Origin: Mycobacterium sp. IS-1264
GTDB taxonomy: Bacteria > Actinomycetota > Actinomycetes > Mycobacteriales > Mycobacteriaceae
Assembly (NCBI RefSeq): GCF_001954195.1
Contig: NZ_MBES01000082.1
Coordinates: 1 to 32,019 of the forward strand
DNA: 32,019 nucleotides
Direction: 5' to 3'
Below, in pieces: positions 1-8,550 of this stretch. The translations under genes and the position numbers were made by a program. Every line of letters begins with the position of its first letter. Position 1 is the stretch's first letter. The notes beneath the pieces were generated by a model, which did not search any database, was not told the DNA's origin, and was given only the letters and a program-made list of their open reading frames with translations.

Positions 1-2
1 CC

Positions 3-1334
3 GCGTATCACCTCCTTACCGGCGTGCCGGTGTTCCCCAACACCAATGCGGTCGCTGTGATCAGCGCGCACCTCACGGCCCCACCGCCGCGCCTCAGTGC
101 TATGCGCCCAGAGCTGGCTGGGCTCGACGAAGTGCTGGCCCGTGCATTGGCCAAAAATCCTGCTGACCGCTTTGCCTTGTGCACGGAGTTCGCCGACGTG
201 CTTGGCCTGAAGGTTCCGAGCGGCCGCGCTGACCTTACCCAGGCCGGCATCACCCGACCAATCTCGCTCGCGGGGTTGTCCGCGCAGGCATCTTCCATCG
301 ACGACTCAACCCGCCGCCGAGGCAAACGCTGCGCGAGACGGCCACTTCTCGTGGCGGTTTCGGTGCTGGCCGTGTTGGCGTTGGGCGTGCTTGTCGCGAC
401 TTTCGCGGCGCACACGATAACCGCGAGCGACCCCGCCCACGAGGCCGCGCGGGATCGTCAAGCCGCCGAGATGGCCGGCCGACGCTATCTTGAGGCCTTG
501 GCCGTCGGCGATGCCCGCACCGCCTTGTCACTCAGTGCTGCTCAGCCTGTCAACACCACATTGCTAACCGATGCGGCACTACACCGCCAGTTTGCCGCCA
601 CGCCGATCACAAACATCGCAGTCCAATTGGAGCCCGGCGGGGATCCTGCGCAATCGGCGGCGCAGCGCCTCGTCTTGTCCGCCAATTTCGGCCGCAAGCA
701 GTCCCGGACGATGATGGGTTTGCGCAAAATTGAGGGCGACTGGAAATTGGACAACACGACGATCACAGTCACAGTCGGCGACTCTGGTTCGGGCAACGCA
801 TCGTTGAAAGCAGTTGCCATTTCGGGTATCCCGACGGGCGGGATCAGCCCTGTGGCGGTTTTCCCGGGCACCCCGGTGGTGTCCTCGTCGAATAAGTACA
901 TCGACATCAGTGCCGCGACTCAACCGCTGCTCCTGGAAGCACTGACCGACACCCAGGCGCGCCCCATGATTCAGCCGACAACAACTATCAACGACGCCGG
1001 CCGGCGCGCATCGCAGGCCGCCCTCGAGGCCCGCGTCCGATACTGCTACAGCGGTGGTCACGCTGCACCGCCGGAGTGCTGCCCGTGTATCACACAGACT
1101 GATCTCGGCCAGCCATTGAAGCCGGAGACCATTCACGTAATTCGATTCGAGGATGCCCTGGATATGACCTACGAGCTAGACGCCAATCGGATGGTAGTCC
1201 ACGTAACTGGGATTATGAGATATACGATCGGTGGTGACGACCCTTCGGGACCAAAGCAATTCCTGGCGAATACGACTGTGAATAGCCTGGTCGATATCAG
1301 TCGCGACCCCCCGGTATATCTCGGGAGACGATGA
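3..1334 (+). CDS. Ser/Thr protein kinase, C-terminal part (5' end outside window), with TM segment and four-Cys ectodomain
   Basis: The reading frame is open to the left edge, so the start and most of the kinase domain lie outside. Visible residues 1-68 match the end of a mycobacterial PknB-family kinase lobe (AYHLLTG, then ALAKNPADRFALCTEFA). A basic linker (RRRGKR, about 104-109) precedes one TM helix at about 113-137, so the remaining ~300 residues should be extracytoplasmic. The ectodomain begins with an amphipathic stretch (YLEALAVGDARTALSL) and has four conserved cysteines late in the domain (YCYS, then CCPC). It is not the PknH-type sensor domain of the next gene, but it is clearly paralogous to the ectodomain encoded at 30821-32019. 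The downstream kinase follows 76 bases later in the same direction. Kinase identity is inferred from the C-lobe only, since the catalytic loop is not visible. Wobble positions look less GC-rich than in the core genes (by eye). Confidence 0.85.
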   Translation, partial: AYHLLTGVPVFPNTNAVAVISAHLTAPPPRLSAMRPELAGLDEVLARALAKNPADRFALCTEFADVLGLKVPSGRADLTQAGITRPISLAGLSAQASSIDDSTRRRGKRCARRPLLVAVSVLAVLALGVLVATFAAHTITASDPAHEAARDRQAAEMAGRRYLEALAVGDARTALSLSAAQPVNTTLLTDAALHRQFAATPITNIAVQLEPGGDPAQSAAQRLVLSANFGRKQSRTMMGLRKIEGDWKLDNTTITVTVGDSGSGNASLKAVAISGIPTGGISPVAVFPGTPVVSSSNKYIDISAATQPLLLEALTDTQARPMIQPTTTINDAGRRASQAALEARVRYCYSGGHAAPPECCPCITQTDLGQPLKPETIHVIRFEDALDMTYELDANRMVVHVTGIMRYTIGGDDPSGPKQFLANTTVNSLVDISRDPPVYLGRR

Positions 1335-1410
1335 ACACACCACACACGTTTGCTCGGCGTATCACCGATCCGAGGGCCCACGCGATAGTCCGACGTTCTT
1401 GCCGCAAATC

Positions 1411-3186
1411 ATGCTAACCATTGGCTCGGTGGTTGCCGGTTACCGCATTGAGCGGGTTCTCGGCGCCGGCGGCATGGGTACCGTCTATTTGGCTCGTGAT
1501 CCGGATTTGCCGCGCAGCGATGCGCTCAAGGTACTTTCCCCGGAATTGTCGCGCGACCCAGATTTCCGTGTTCGGTTCCAGCGCGAGGCCGACGTGGCCG
1601 CCGGGTTGGATCATCCCAATATCGTCGCGATTCGCCGCCGCGGCGAGTATCAGGGCCAGCTCTGGATCGCGATGCAGTTCATTGATGGCACCGACGCCGA
1701 CGCCGCGCTACGCGCGGGAACGATGACCCCGGCACGCGCCGTGCACATCGTGGGCGAGGTGGGCAAGGCGCTCGACTACGCCCATCACCACAACGTGGTG
1801 CATCGCGACGTCAAGCCCGAGAATTTCTTGTTGTCGCAAGCCACGAGCGGGGACGAACGGGTTTTGTTGGCAGACTTCGGCATTGCGCGTGCGCTCGATG
1901 CTACCGGCAGGTTGACGAGCGCAGGGGTGGTGCTGGCGACGGTGGCCTACGCCGCACCGGAGGTTCTCGCCGGCAGCCCGTTCGATGGGCGCGCGGACCT
2001 CTACTCGCTGGGCTGCACGCTTTTTCGAATGCTCACCGGCAGATTGCCGTTCCCGGCGACCAACGGGATGGCCGCGGTAATGATGGCACATCTGATGCAG
2101 TCGCCGCCGAAAGTCACCGAACAGAATCCGCAGCTGCCAGTCCGGCTGGACCAGGTGATCGCCACCGCGATGGCCAAAGACCCTGCTCAACGGTTCCAGA
2201 CCGCGCGCCAACTCGCCGACGCGGCGGCCGAGGCGTTAAGCGACTCTACGACGCCGCTTGGGGTGCCGCATCGCCCGGTGCGCAGCAGCGAGGTCATTTC
2301 CGACCCGAACAGCGTCCCTGGCCCCAGCGCACCCCCGTGGTGGCAGCGCCCAGGGCCGCACACTCCAATGGCCCCTATGCCCGGGACATCCCACTATTTA
2401 CCGCAGCTACGCACACCGTTGCCGCCGGCACATCCGGTACCCAAACCCCGGCGGCGCGCCCGGGTCTGGACCGCCGTGGCTGCCGTCGCGACGATCGTGG
2501 CAGCAGCGATCGCAGCGATCGCATTGAACCGCGACTCCGATATCACGTCGTCCCCAACAACATCCGAATCTGCCGCATCATCCTCTCCCCAATCGCAGAT
2601 CGCGCCGCCGACTGTGGCGACTTCACTGCTAAGGGGGCTGCTGCTCTCCCCCGACGAGGTCAGCACCATAACATCGGGCCCCACGATGTGGGCTGACCCC
2701 GTTTCCAACAATCTCTTCGATGATGCGGCTCACATGTCCGACAAGAATTGTGTCGGCGCTTGGTTACCGGCTCAGGCCGTTGCCTATACCGGCGCCGGTT
2801 GGGATGGAGTTGAGGCGCAAAAGCTTCGACCGGCAGGTGTAGAGGTTTGGCAGCAGGGAGTGATCCAAGCAGTCGTTGGATTCTCGACAACTACGTCAGC
2901 ACAGAAGTTTCTTGCCGACCAGACGAATGCGTGGAAGACCTGCAGTGGCCGGTCTTTTACCGTCACGCCTCCCAACTCGCCGCCTCAACATTGGACATTC
3001 GGGCAGGCCAATGTTGTCGATGACACGACAGGTATCCCGATGACTACGGGCGACGGTGGATCCTGTCAGCGGGCATTGGCTGTGCGTCGCAACGTCACCA
3101 TTGACGCCATCGTCTGCGGCAATGACGCCGGGAACCTGGCCGGAGCCGTCGTCGGCAAAATTGCCGTCAAGGTCGGTCAGGCGTGA
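1411..3186 (+). CDS. Transmembrane Ser/Thr protein kinase (PknJ-like kinase domain, PknH-type sensor domain)
   Basis: A 591-residue receptor kinase. The kinase domain spans about 10-275 with all core motifs: Gly-rich loop GAGGMG, ATP lysine in ALKV (K40), helix-C Glu in READVA (E59), catalytic HRDVKPEN (D133), DFG (D155) and APE (182-184). It resembles M. tuberculosis PknJ most closely from memory. A Pro-rich juxtamembrane stretch (about 285-350) leads to one TM helix at about 352-372. The extracytoplasmic part (about 400-591) is a PknH-like sensor domain with four cysteines (KNC, KTC, GSC, IVC), matching the two-disulfide pattern known for PknH. A TTG at 1399 is an alternative start four codons upstream; neither start has a clear Shine-Dalgarno site, and ATG 1411 is preferred. 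It probably shares a transcript with the kinase before it and the lipoprotein after it. The ligand is unknown. Confidence 0.93.
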   Translation: MLTIGSVVAGYRIERVLGAGGMGTVYLARDPDLPRSDALKVLSPELSRDPDFRVRFQREADVAAGLDHPNIVAIRRRGEYQGQLWIAMQFIDGTDADAALRAGTMTPARAVHIVGEVGKALDYAHHHNVVHRDVKPENFLLSQATSGDERVLLADFGIARALDATGRLTSAGVVLATVAYAAPEVLAGSPFDGRADLYSLGCTLFRMLTGRLPFPATNGMAAVMMAHLMQSPPKVTEQNPQLPVRLDQVIATAMAKDPAQRFQTARQLADAAAEALSDSTTPLGVPHRPVRSSEVISDPNSVPGPSAPPWWQRPGPHTPMAPMPGTSHYLPQLRTPLPPAHPVPKPRRRARVWTAVAAVATIVAAAIAAIALNRDSDITSSPTTSESAASSSPQSQIAPPTVATSLLRGLLLSPDEVSTITSGPTMWADPVSNNLFDDAAHMSDKNCVGAWLPAQAVAYTGAGWDGVEAQKLRPAGVEVWQQGVIQAVVGFSTTTSAQKFLADQTNAWKTCSGRSFTVTPPNSPPQHWTFGQANVVDDTTGIPMTTGDGGSCQRALAVRRNVTIDAIVCGNDAGNLAGAVVGKIAVKVGQA

Positions 3187-3300
3187 ATCGGTAGCGGGAT
3201 TGACCTGGCAGAACAATTCGATTTGACGCATCTAGCCAGTCCCGGCACACCCACAGCGGCACAATGATCGCGGAGCGGCTTGAGATTGGGGACCACCAGG

Positions 3301-4020
3301 ATGCGCTGGCTGATGACAGGGGCGACAGTGGTCGCGACGGTTGCATTGAGCGGATGTACTACGACCGTCGACGGACGGCCAGCGAACGGCGCGTCTGGTG
3401 TCGGAGCTTCCACAACATCGGCAAAACCGCCGGCTCGCGTCCAAGACGCCGACCTGGCGCAGCTGCTACTCAGTCTCGATGAAATCCGCGGCACTATGGG
3501 CGGTCCAAAGATGGTCGTCGAAAAGACGATTACTCAGCCGGCCGGCTTGGAGGGTGGGACGTTCACGCCAGCGGAATGCGTGGGCGCCTACTTCAACGGT
3601 ATGGCCGTCACATACGACGGCAGCGGCATGCGCGCGTTCGTTGAGCAGGAGACCGACGAGCCAGAGCCTCAGAAGCTCGAGCACGGCGTCGACCAAGGAG
3701 TCGCATCTTTTGATGACTCCACCGCCGCGAAGGCATTCGTGGCTAGGTCCGCCGAACAGTGGCGCAATTGCGACGGACGGCTGTTCACGGCCGTCTTCTC
3801 GGATGGGGCGAAGCGACCGACGTGGCGATTCGGTGAAACCAGTGATTCCGGTGGAATCATCACTTTGCCCCGGCACGTCGAAGGGACGAAATTCTGGGAT
3901 TGCGCCCGCGTCGTGGCGAGCAAAGCCAACGTGGTCGTCGACAACCAGGTATGTGCCTACGACCTGACAGATAAGCCGACGACGATTACGAAGGCCATTT
4001 TGGCCAAGATTCCTGACTAG
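3301..4020 (+). CDS. Secreted lipoprotein with a PknH-like sensor domain
   Basis: A 239-residue lipoprotein. The N-terminus is a short signal peptide ending in the lipobox LSGC, with Cys19 as predicted lipidation site. The mature part resembles the PknH-type ectodomain of the preceding kinase: the same start (LLLSLDEIRGTMGGP versus LLLSPDEVSTITSGP), the same order of motifs and four cysteines (AEC, RNC, WDC, QVC). Many mycobacterial lipoproteins of the LppH/LpqQ type carry this domain. ATG 3301 has GGGGA at 3288-3292 with good spacing; a TTG at 3280 with GGAG before it is an alternative adding seven residues. It lies 114 bases after the kinase on the same strand, so it may bind the same ligand or the kinase itself; this is inference. 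Confidence 0.88.
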   Translation: MRWLMTGATVVATVALSGCTTTVDGRPANGASGVGASTTSAKPPARVQDADLAQLLLSLDEIRGTMGGPKMVVEKTITQPAGLEGGTFTPAECVGAYFNGMAVTYDGSGMRAFVEQETDEPEPQKLEHGVDQGVASFDDSTAAKAFVARSAEQWRNCDGRLFTAVFSDGAKRPTWRFGETSDSGGIITLPRHVEGTKFWDCARVVASKANVVVDNQVCAYDLTDKPTTITKAILAKIPD

Positions 4021-4046
4021 AAGCGGGCGTGAGCGATGGCCCGCTT
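4021..4046. terminator. Stem-loop between convergent genes, candidate bidirectional terminator
   Basis: Perfect 8-bp arms AAGCGGGC (4021-4028) and GCCCGCTT (4039-4046) enclose a 10-base loop. It starts directly after the lipoprotein stop codon and overlaps the last codon of the convergent DinB-type gene. There is no U-tract, which is common in mycobacteria; termination is inferred from position and shape. Confidence 0.5.
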
Positions 4047-4821
4047 AGCGACCTGGGCCCGGTGGGCCGGCGAAGGCTTGCGCGATTTCCAACCATCGCT
4101 GCGCGTCCGCACCAACCGCCGTGAGATCCAGGGTCCGCAGCGGGCGCCGCTGGGTAACCAGGAAGCAGAAGTCTTCCGCCGAGCCCGTCACACGTTGGAC
4201 CGCATCCGACGGTCCCCACGACCACGTGTCGCCGCCGGGTCCACGCAGTTCGACCAGGAACGGCTCGGCCGGTGGAGTCAGATTGTTGACCATGAACGCG
4301 TAATCGCGGGTCCGGACCCCCAGGTGGGCAATCGATCGCAGTCGATCCGTGGCGGGCCGCGTGACACCCAGGGCGTCGGCGACGTCAAGTCCGTGGGCCC
4401 AGGTCTCCATCAATCGCGCCGTTGCCATCGAGGCCGCGCTCATCGGCGGCCCGAACCACGGCAGTTTGCGCCCGTCGGCGACCGAGAGCAGCTCCTCGTG
4501 CAACCGGGCGCGGGTCCCCCGCCAGTCGGCAAGCAGCTCGGCCGGCGCCACGGTTGCCAGCTCCTCGGCGCCAGCGTCGACAAAGCCGACGGGATCCGCC
4601 GTCGCGGCGGCCAGCAGTTCGGCGAAAGCAGCCTCGTCGGTGACCGCGGTCAGGGCAACCCGGTCGGTCCAGAGCAGGTGTCCGATCTGGTGTGCGATGG
4701 TCCAGCCGGGGGCCGGCGTGGGATCGGCCCAGCGGTCGGCCGGGAGCGGCGTTACCAGCGCGTCGAGGTCGTCGCTCTCCGCACGCAAGTCGGCGACGAT
4801 CGGCCCGGGTCCCGCCATCAT
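4045..4821 (-). CDS. Mycothiol-dependent maleylpyruvate isomerase-like (DinB-fold) metal-binding protein, Rv0036c-like
   Basis: A 258-residue cytosolic protein of the actinobacterial DinB/MDMPI family (TIGR03084 type). The N-terminal half carries the expected metal ligands: GWTIAHQIGHLLW (two His, about residues 44 and 48) and METWAHGLDV (third His, about 143). The C-terminal ~80 residues form the usual small extra domain. Family members use a divalent metal and often mycothiol, but the substrate here is unknown. Two ATG codons (4821, 4818) follow a GGTGAGG Shine-Dalgarno site; the second has the better spacing. The gene starts 9 bases after the MFS gene stop, so the two form an operon, as in M. 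tuberculosis Rv0037c-Rv0036c. Confidence 0.9.
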   Translation of the reverse strand: MMAGPGPIVADLRAESDDLDALVTPLPADRWADPTPAPGWTIAHQIGHLLWTDRVALTAVTDEAAFAELLAAATADPVGFVDAGAEELATVAPAELLADWRGTRARLHEELLSVADGRKLPWFGPPMSAASMATARLMETWAHGLDVADALGVTRPATDRLRSIAHLGVRTRDYAFMVNNLTPPAEPFLVELRGPGGDTWSWGPSDAVQRVTGSAEDFCFLVTQRRPLRTLDLTAVGADAQRWLEIAQAFAGPPGPGR

Positions 4822-4830
4822 CGCCTCACC

Positions 4831-6132
4831 TTAGCGACCGTTCACCGGCTGGCCACGGCGGCCGACGACGCTGTGAACGACCAGCCCGAGTAGGTATAAC
4901 GCCGATCCGAACAGCACGAACCCGGGCGCGTGCCCGTCTTTGGGAATCACGGTCGCGGCCAACGTGATCGAGACGATGAACGACACCCAGAACAACGCGT
5001 CCTGCACCGCGAACACGTGGCCGCGCAACGCATCGTCGACATCGATCTGGATCGCCGAATCGGCGCACAGCTTGATCATCTGGCCCGTCACGCCGAGGAA
5101 AAAGCTGCACGCCACCATCACGGGAAGCCACAGCCCCGCCCCGGTGACCTCGATCAGCGCGGCCGCGGTGAGCGCGCCGTTCGCCGCCGCGTAGCGCCCC
5201 CAGCGCCGGATCGTCGGTGGGGTCAACACCGTCGCCAGGAATGCTCCCAGCCCCGAGGCGCCGAAGAACACCAACGCGATACCCAGCCCGCCGGCCGCCG
5301 GATGTTTCATGTGATGGGCCAACAACAAGATCAGCAGCGAGTTGATGCCCACCACCATGCGGTGCGCGGCCAGGCCGGACAGCGTTGCTGCCACGGTCGG
5401 ATAGCTCACGACCGTGCGCGCGCCATGCAGCCAGCCGGTGATCACCGCATAGACGGCCGAACCGTGGATCGCGCGTTTGGTGTGGTCGGGGCCGAGCGCC
5501 CGAGGCGCGAACCGCCACGACAGCAGCAACGCCGTCGCCACCGGGATCGCGGTGAGAAAAATGACGACCGCCGCTCCCCTATCGCTGGCGCCGACGACGA
5601 AGCGCGGCACCAGCATGAAGTTGGCGCCGAGGAAGGCGGCGACGGCGCCGGCGGCGGTGGCCACTGAGTTCATGGTCACCACTTGTTCGCGCGGAACGAC
5701 GTGCGGCAGCGACGCCGATAGCCCCGATGCGACGAAACGGCCCAAGCCGTTGGCGACCAATGCCGCGATGAGGAGCGGCATTTCGCCGGCCCGGACCGCC
5801 AGAATCGTGCCGATTCCGGCGATCAATATCAGGCGGCCGATGTTGGCGCCCACAAGTACCAGCCGCCGATCCCAGCGGTCCATCAATGCCCCGGCGAATG
5901 GTCCCAGCAATGAGTAAGGCAGAAACAGCACGGCGAACGCGCGGGCGATCGCCATCGGGTCCGCGGCCCGGTCGGGGTTGAACAGCAGCGCTCCGGCCAT
6001 CCCCGCCTGGAACAGGCCGTCGCCGAACTGACTTGCCATGCGCAGCTGCAGCAATCGCCAGAAATCCGGCAAGCTGCGCACCGACCGCCACAGTTCGACG
6101 CGTAGGTGCGTGCGCATCCGGATTTGAACCAC
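4831..6132 (-). CDS. Major facilitator superfamily transporter, Rv0037c-like
   Basis: A 433-residue polytopic membrane protein with about 12 hydrophobic segments. The MFS signature loop between TM2 and TM3 is visible as GALMDRWDRRLVL, so a proton-coupled exporter or drug-efflux type is likely, but the substrate is unknown. GTG 6132 is chosen because GGAAG (6141-6145) lies 8 bases upstream; ATG 6117 (MRTHLRVELW) is a possible shorter start. The reading frame stays open further upstream, but that stretch is Arg/Pro-rich and unlike an MFS N-terminus. It is divergent from the YqgE gene and leads the two-gene operon with the DinB-type gene. Confidence 0.88.
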   Translation of the reverse strand: MVQIRMRTHLRVELWRSVRSLPDFWRLLQLRMASQFGDGLFQAGMAGALLFNPDRAADPMAIARAFAVLFLPYSLLGPFAGALMDRWDRRLVLVGANIGRLILIAGIGTILAVRAGEMPLLIAALVANGLGRFVASGLSASLPHVVPREQVVTMNSVATAAGAVAAFLGANFMLVPRFVVGASDRGAAVVIFLTAIPVATALLLSWRFAPRALGPDHTKRAIHGSAVYAVITGWLHGARTVVSYPTVAATLSGLAAHRMVVGINSLLILLLAHHMKHPAAGGLGIALVFFGASGLGAFLATVLTPPTIRRWGRYAAANGALTAAALIEVTGAGLWLPVMVACSFFLGVTGQMIKLCADSAIQIDVDDALRGHVFAVQDALFWVSFIVSITLAATVIPKDGHAPGFVLFGSALYLLGLVVHSVVGRRGQPVNGR

Positions 6133-6257
6133 AGAACCGACTTCCACGATCAAGGGCACGGGCCGCCGATCTCGGCGCCGCTGCAATAACAGTACAAATA
6201 TGGCTGGGGCGGGCCCGTTTCCACCGGACGGCGCTGCCGGGGTGCGATGATGGTGAC

Positions 6258-6860
6258 GTGCCGCCTGAAGATCCAGAGGACTATGTCGCACCCGCCGCGC
6301 AGCGCGTGCGTGCGGGGACGTTGCTGCTGGCCAACACCGACCTTCTCGAGCCGACGTTTCGGCGCAGCGTGATCTACATCGTCGAGCACAACGACGGCGG
6401 CACGTTGGGCGTGGTGCTCAACCGGTCCAGCGAGACCGCCGTCTACAACGTATTGCCGCAGTGGGCCAAACTCGCCGCCAAACCGAAGACGATGTTCATC
6501 GGAGGGCCCGTCAAGCGTGACGCGGCCCTTTGTCTGGCGGCCTTGCGGGTCGGCGCCGACCCGGACGGCGTGCCGGGCCTGCGGCACGTGGCCGGACGGA
6601 TGGTGATGGTCGATCTGGACGCCGAACCCGACCTGATCGCGCCCCTGGTGGAGGGAGTGCGGATCTTCGCCGGCTACTCGGGCTGGACCATCGGTCAGCT
6701 CGAAGGCGAGATCGAGCGGGACGACTGGATTGTGTTGTCCGCGTTGCCATCCGACGTTCTTGTCGGCCCCAGGGCGGACTTGTGGGGGCAGGTGCTGCGC
6801 CGCCAGCCGCTGCCGCTTTCATTGCTTGCGACCCACCCGATCGACATCAGCCGAAACTAG
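6258..6860 (+). CDS. YqgE/AlgH family (UPF0301) protein, Rv0038-like
   Basis: A 200-residue cytosolic protein, nearly identical by eye to M. tuberculosis Rv0038. Family landmarks are present: GTLLLANTDLLEPTFRRSVI near the N-terminus, the stretch GGTLGVVLNR, MFIGGPV, and the conserved Trp/Gly run RIFAGYSGWTIGQLEGE. The family is structurally characterised but its biochemical role is unsettled. GTG 6258 (VPPEDPEDYVAPAAQRV) matches the M. tuberculosis N-terminus. The 125 bases before it are shared with the divergent MFS gene. I saw no clear Shine-Dalgarno site. Confidence 0.92.
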   Translation: MPPEDPEDYVAPAAQRVRAGTLLLANTDLLEPTFRRSVIYIVEHNDGGTLGVVLNRSSETAVYNVLPQWAKLAAKPKTMFIGGPVKRDAALCLAALRVGADPDGVPGLRHVAGRMVMVDLDAEPDLIAPLVEGVRIFAGYSGWTIGQLEGEIERDDWIVLSALPSDVLVGPRADLWGQVLRRQPLPLSLLATHPIDISRN

Positions 6861-6880
6861 GGCTCAACCGCTACGCATTG

Positions 6881-7222
6881 TCAGTTGCAGGCCTGCGTGC
6901 ACATTGTGCAGTTGCCGGCGCAGCCGGCCGGGGCCGCTTCCCGGCGTAGCGCGAAGCGCGCGCTCTGCCACGATCCGGCGGCGAGTGTGCCGAAAGCGCC
7001 TACGACACAGACGATCACCACAACCAAGGCGGTCTGCGGGGAGGCCGCCAGCGCGACGACACCGCCGGCGGCCAGCATTATCGCGACGGCCAGCTGTGTC
7101 GGCGCCAAGGCGCGCAGCGCCAGCTGCCTGGTGCCCACCGTCTGGCTGTGGGAGAGCGACCAGGTTCCGAATCCGGCGGAAGCGACCGCCGCACACACGC
7201 ACACCACACCCGCGATCAGCAT
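6881..7222 (-). CDS. Small membrane protein with Cys-rich C-terminal tail, Rv0039c-like
   Basis: A 113-residue protein with a hydrophobic N-terminal helix (1-20) and two further hydrophobic stretches (about 42-60 and 63-82). The last 13 residues hold four cysteines in the spacing C-x3-C-x2-C-x3-C (C101, C105, C108, C112). This could be a metal or redox site, but no function is known. ATG 7222 gives a length close to the 115 residues of Rv0039c. It is convergent with YqgE and lies downstream of the MTC28 gene on the same strand, 68 bases apart. Confidence 0.8.
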   Translation of the reverse strand: MLIAGVVCVCAAVASAGFGTWSLSHSQTVGTRQLALRALAPTQLAVAIMLAAGGVVALAASPQTALVVVIVCVVGAFGTLAAGSWQSARFALRREAAPAGCAGNCTMCTQACN

Positions 7223-7290
7223 GGCCTCACAATACGAGTCCCGCCGTCGATTCGCGCGCCCGGCTCCACAGGGCTCGGGCCGGCGCCGAG

Positions 7291-8373
7291 TCAGCGCTGC
7301 TGGAGGAAACTGAAGTTCGGCAGCGGCGGCAGCCCGGGCACGATGGTCAATATGTTGGGCCTGGGCTGCGCCGACGGCACTGGCGCCGCCGGTTGTGCGG
7401 GCAGTCCGGCGGGTGCCGCATTCACGGTCTGCCCCGGTAGCCCGACGGGCGCCGCACTGGCGGTCTGCCCCGGAACCCCAACCGGTGCATTAGCCGGGGC
7501 GCGGGACGGCGCGGGGGGCGATGCCACGGGAGCGGGGGGCGAGGTCCCGGGCGCGGTCACCCGGAAGCCGTTGATGATGGCGTCCGTGGCGGGTGCGTCG
7601 GCGACCGCCTGCGTGCGATCGGTGGTCACCGACAGCGTGACCAGGTACTTGTCGTGCCCCGAGGTGGCGATGACGTTGCGCCGCGAGGTGTTGAGCAACA
7701 TGTCGCCGTCGCGGTACGTGCCCTCGATGACCGACGACGGGAAACCGCCGAAATCAGCCATCGAGGCGTTCGTGGTCTGCCAGGCGAGTAGCTTCTGACT
7801 GTCGACGAAGCCGTGCGTCATGGCTTCCTTGGGATCGAAGTTGCCGACCAGCTTGTAGACCACCACCTGCGCATTCGACGTGTACACGCTGTTGCCCTGC
7901 CGGTCCGCGATCACCGCGAACGCATCGGGCACGTTGGGGTCCGGTACCTGCGTCCACCGCGGCGGCACCGGCAAGGTGATGTCCAGCGCGTTGAACCCCT
8001 GCGGTTTTTGCGCCTCGAGCTTGACGCCCTTCGCCTGCAGGTACTCACGAATGGTGCCGGAGACCGCCGGAGTCGCCGAGGGCGGCACCGGAGCCACGGC
8101 AGCGGGTCCCGGAGCGGCGGGCGCGGCCGCGGTATTGGGCGGAACGAACGGGTTGGCCGACGGCGGGGTGGCGGTGAATCTGTTCCCGTTGACCGCGCCG
8201 GGACTGATGACGTTCTGTGGCGCCGGCGCCGCGGCACCGGGACCGACGGGCACGGGTGGGGGTGCTGGAACCAAAGGCTCCGCCGAGGCCTGGGCGCCCG
8301 AAAAAACCGCGACGCCGATCAGGCCGGCCACCAGACCCCCTAAAACCCGGCAATTCGGGGTGATCTGAATCAT
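7291..8373 (-). CDS. mtc28: Secreted proline-rich antigen MTC28-like (Rv0040c)
   Basis: A 360-residue exported protein. The N-terminus (MIQITPNCRVL, then a hydrophobic run ending ASAEP) is a Sec signal peptide with probable cleavage after ASA. A Pro/Ala-rich segment follows, then a globular LpqN/LpqT-like domain (about 105-275) that matches M. tuberculosis MTC28 almost residue for residue in places (TNASMADFGGFPSSVIEGTY). The C-terminal ~85 residues are again Pro/Ala-rich and include three 12-residue repeats. It is about 50 residues longer than Rv0040c (310), mainly from that tail. ATG 8373 matches the Rv0040c start and follows GGAAGGA; a start at 8391 would add six residues. The molecular role is unknown; in M. 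tuberculosis it is a culture-filtrate T-cell antigen. Confidence 0.92.
   Translation of the reverse strand: MIQITPNCRVLGGLVAGLIGVAVFSGAQASAEPLVPAPPPVPVGPGAAAPAPQNVISPGAVNGNRFTATPPSANPFVPPNTAAAPAAPGPAAVAPVPPSATPAVSGTIREYLQAKGVKLEAQKPQGFNALDITLPVPPRWTQVPDPNVPDAFAVIADRQGNSVYTSNAQVVVYKLVGNFDPKEAMTHGFVDSQKLLAWQTTNASMADFGGFPSSVIEGTYRDGDMLLNTSRRNVIATSGHDKYLVTLSVTTDRTQAVADAPATDAIINGFRVTAPGTSPPAPVASPPAPSRAPANAPVGVPGQTASAAPVGLPGQTVNAAPAGLPAQPAAPVPSAQPRPNILTIVPGLPPLPNFSFLQQR
7378..7485 (-). repeat. Three 36-base in-frame tandem repeats in the MTC28 gene
   Basis: Each unit encodes a 12-residue variant of PVGxPGQTxxAA (PVGVPGQTASAA, PVGLPGQTVNAA, PAGLPAQPAAPV). The first two units are clearly similar at base level and the third is more diverged. 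They extend the Pro-rich tail. Confidence 0.75.
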
Positions 8374-8538
8374 GGCGTCGGTCCTTCCCAACGGCTCAGG
8401 CGTTACTACAGAGGGCGACTGTAACCAGTGGTCAAACGCCGTGAATAGGGCCGAAATAGACCTGGGATGAACCTCTGATCGGCGCGCAACGCAACCGAGA
8501 CCAACCTGTGGCCGGCGGGGCTGCCGAGGCCGCCCTTA

Positions 8539-8550
8539 TACCCTGTTCAG
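8539..8550 (+). promoter_or_regulatory. -10 hexamer for leaderless leuS
   Basis: TACCCT at 8539-8544 fits the mycobacterial TANNNT -10 motif and ends 6 bases before the GTG at 8551. Transcription would start at the start codon. No Shine-Dalgarno site is visible, which agrees. Confidence 0.5.
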
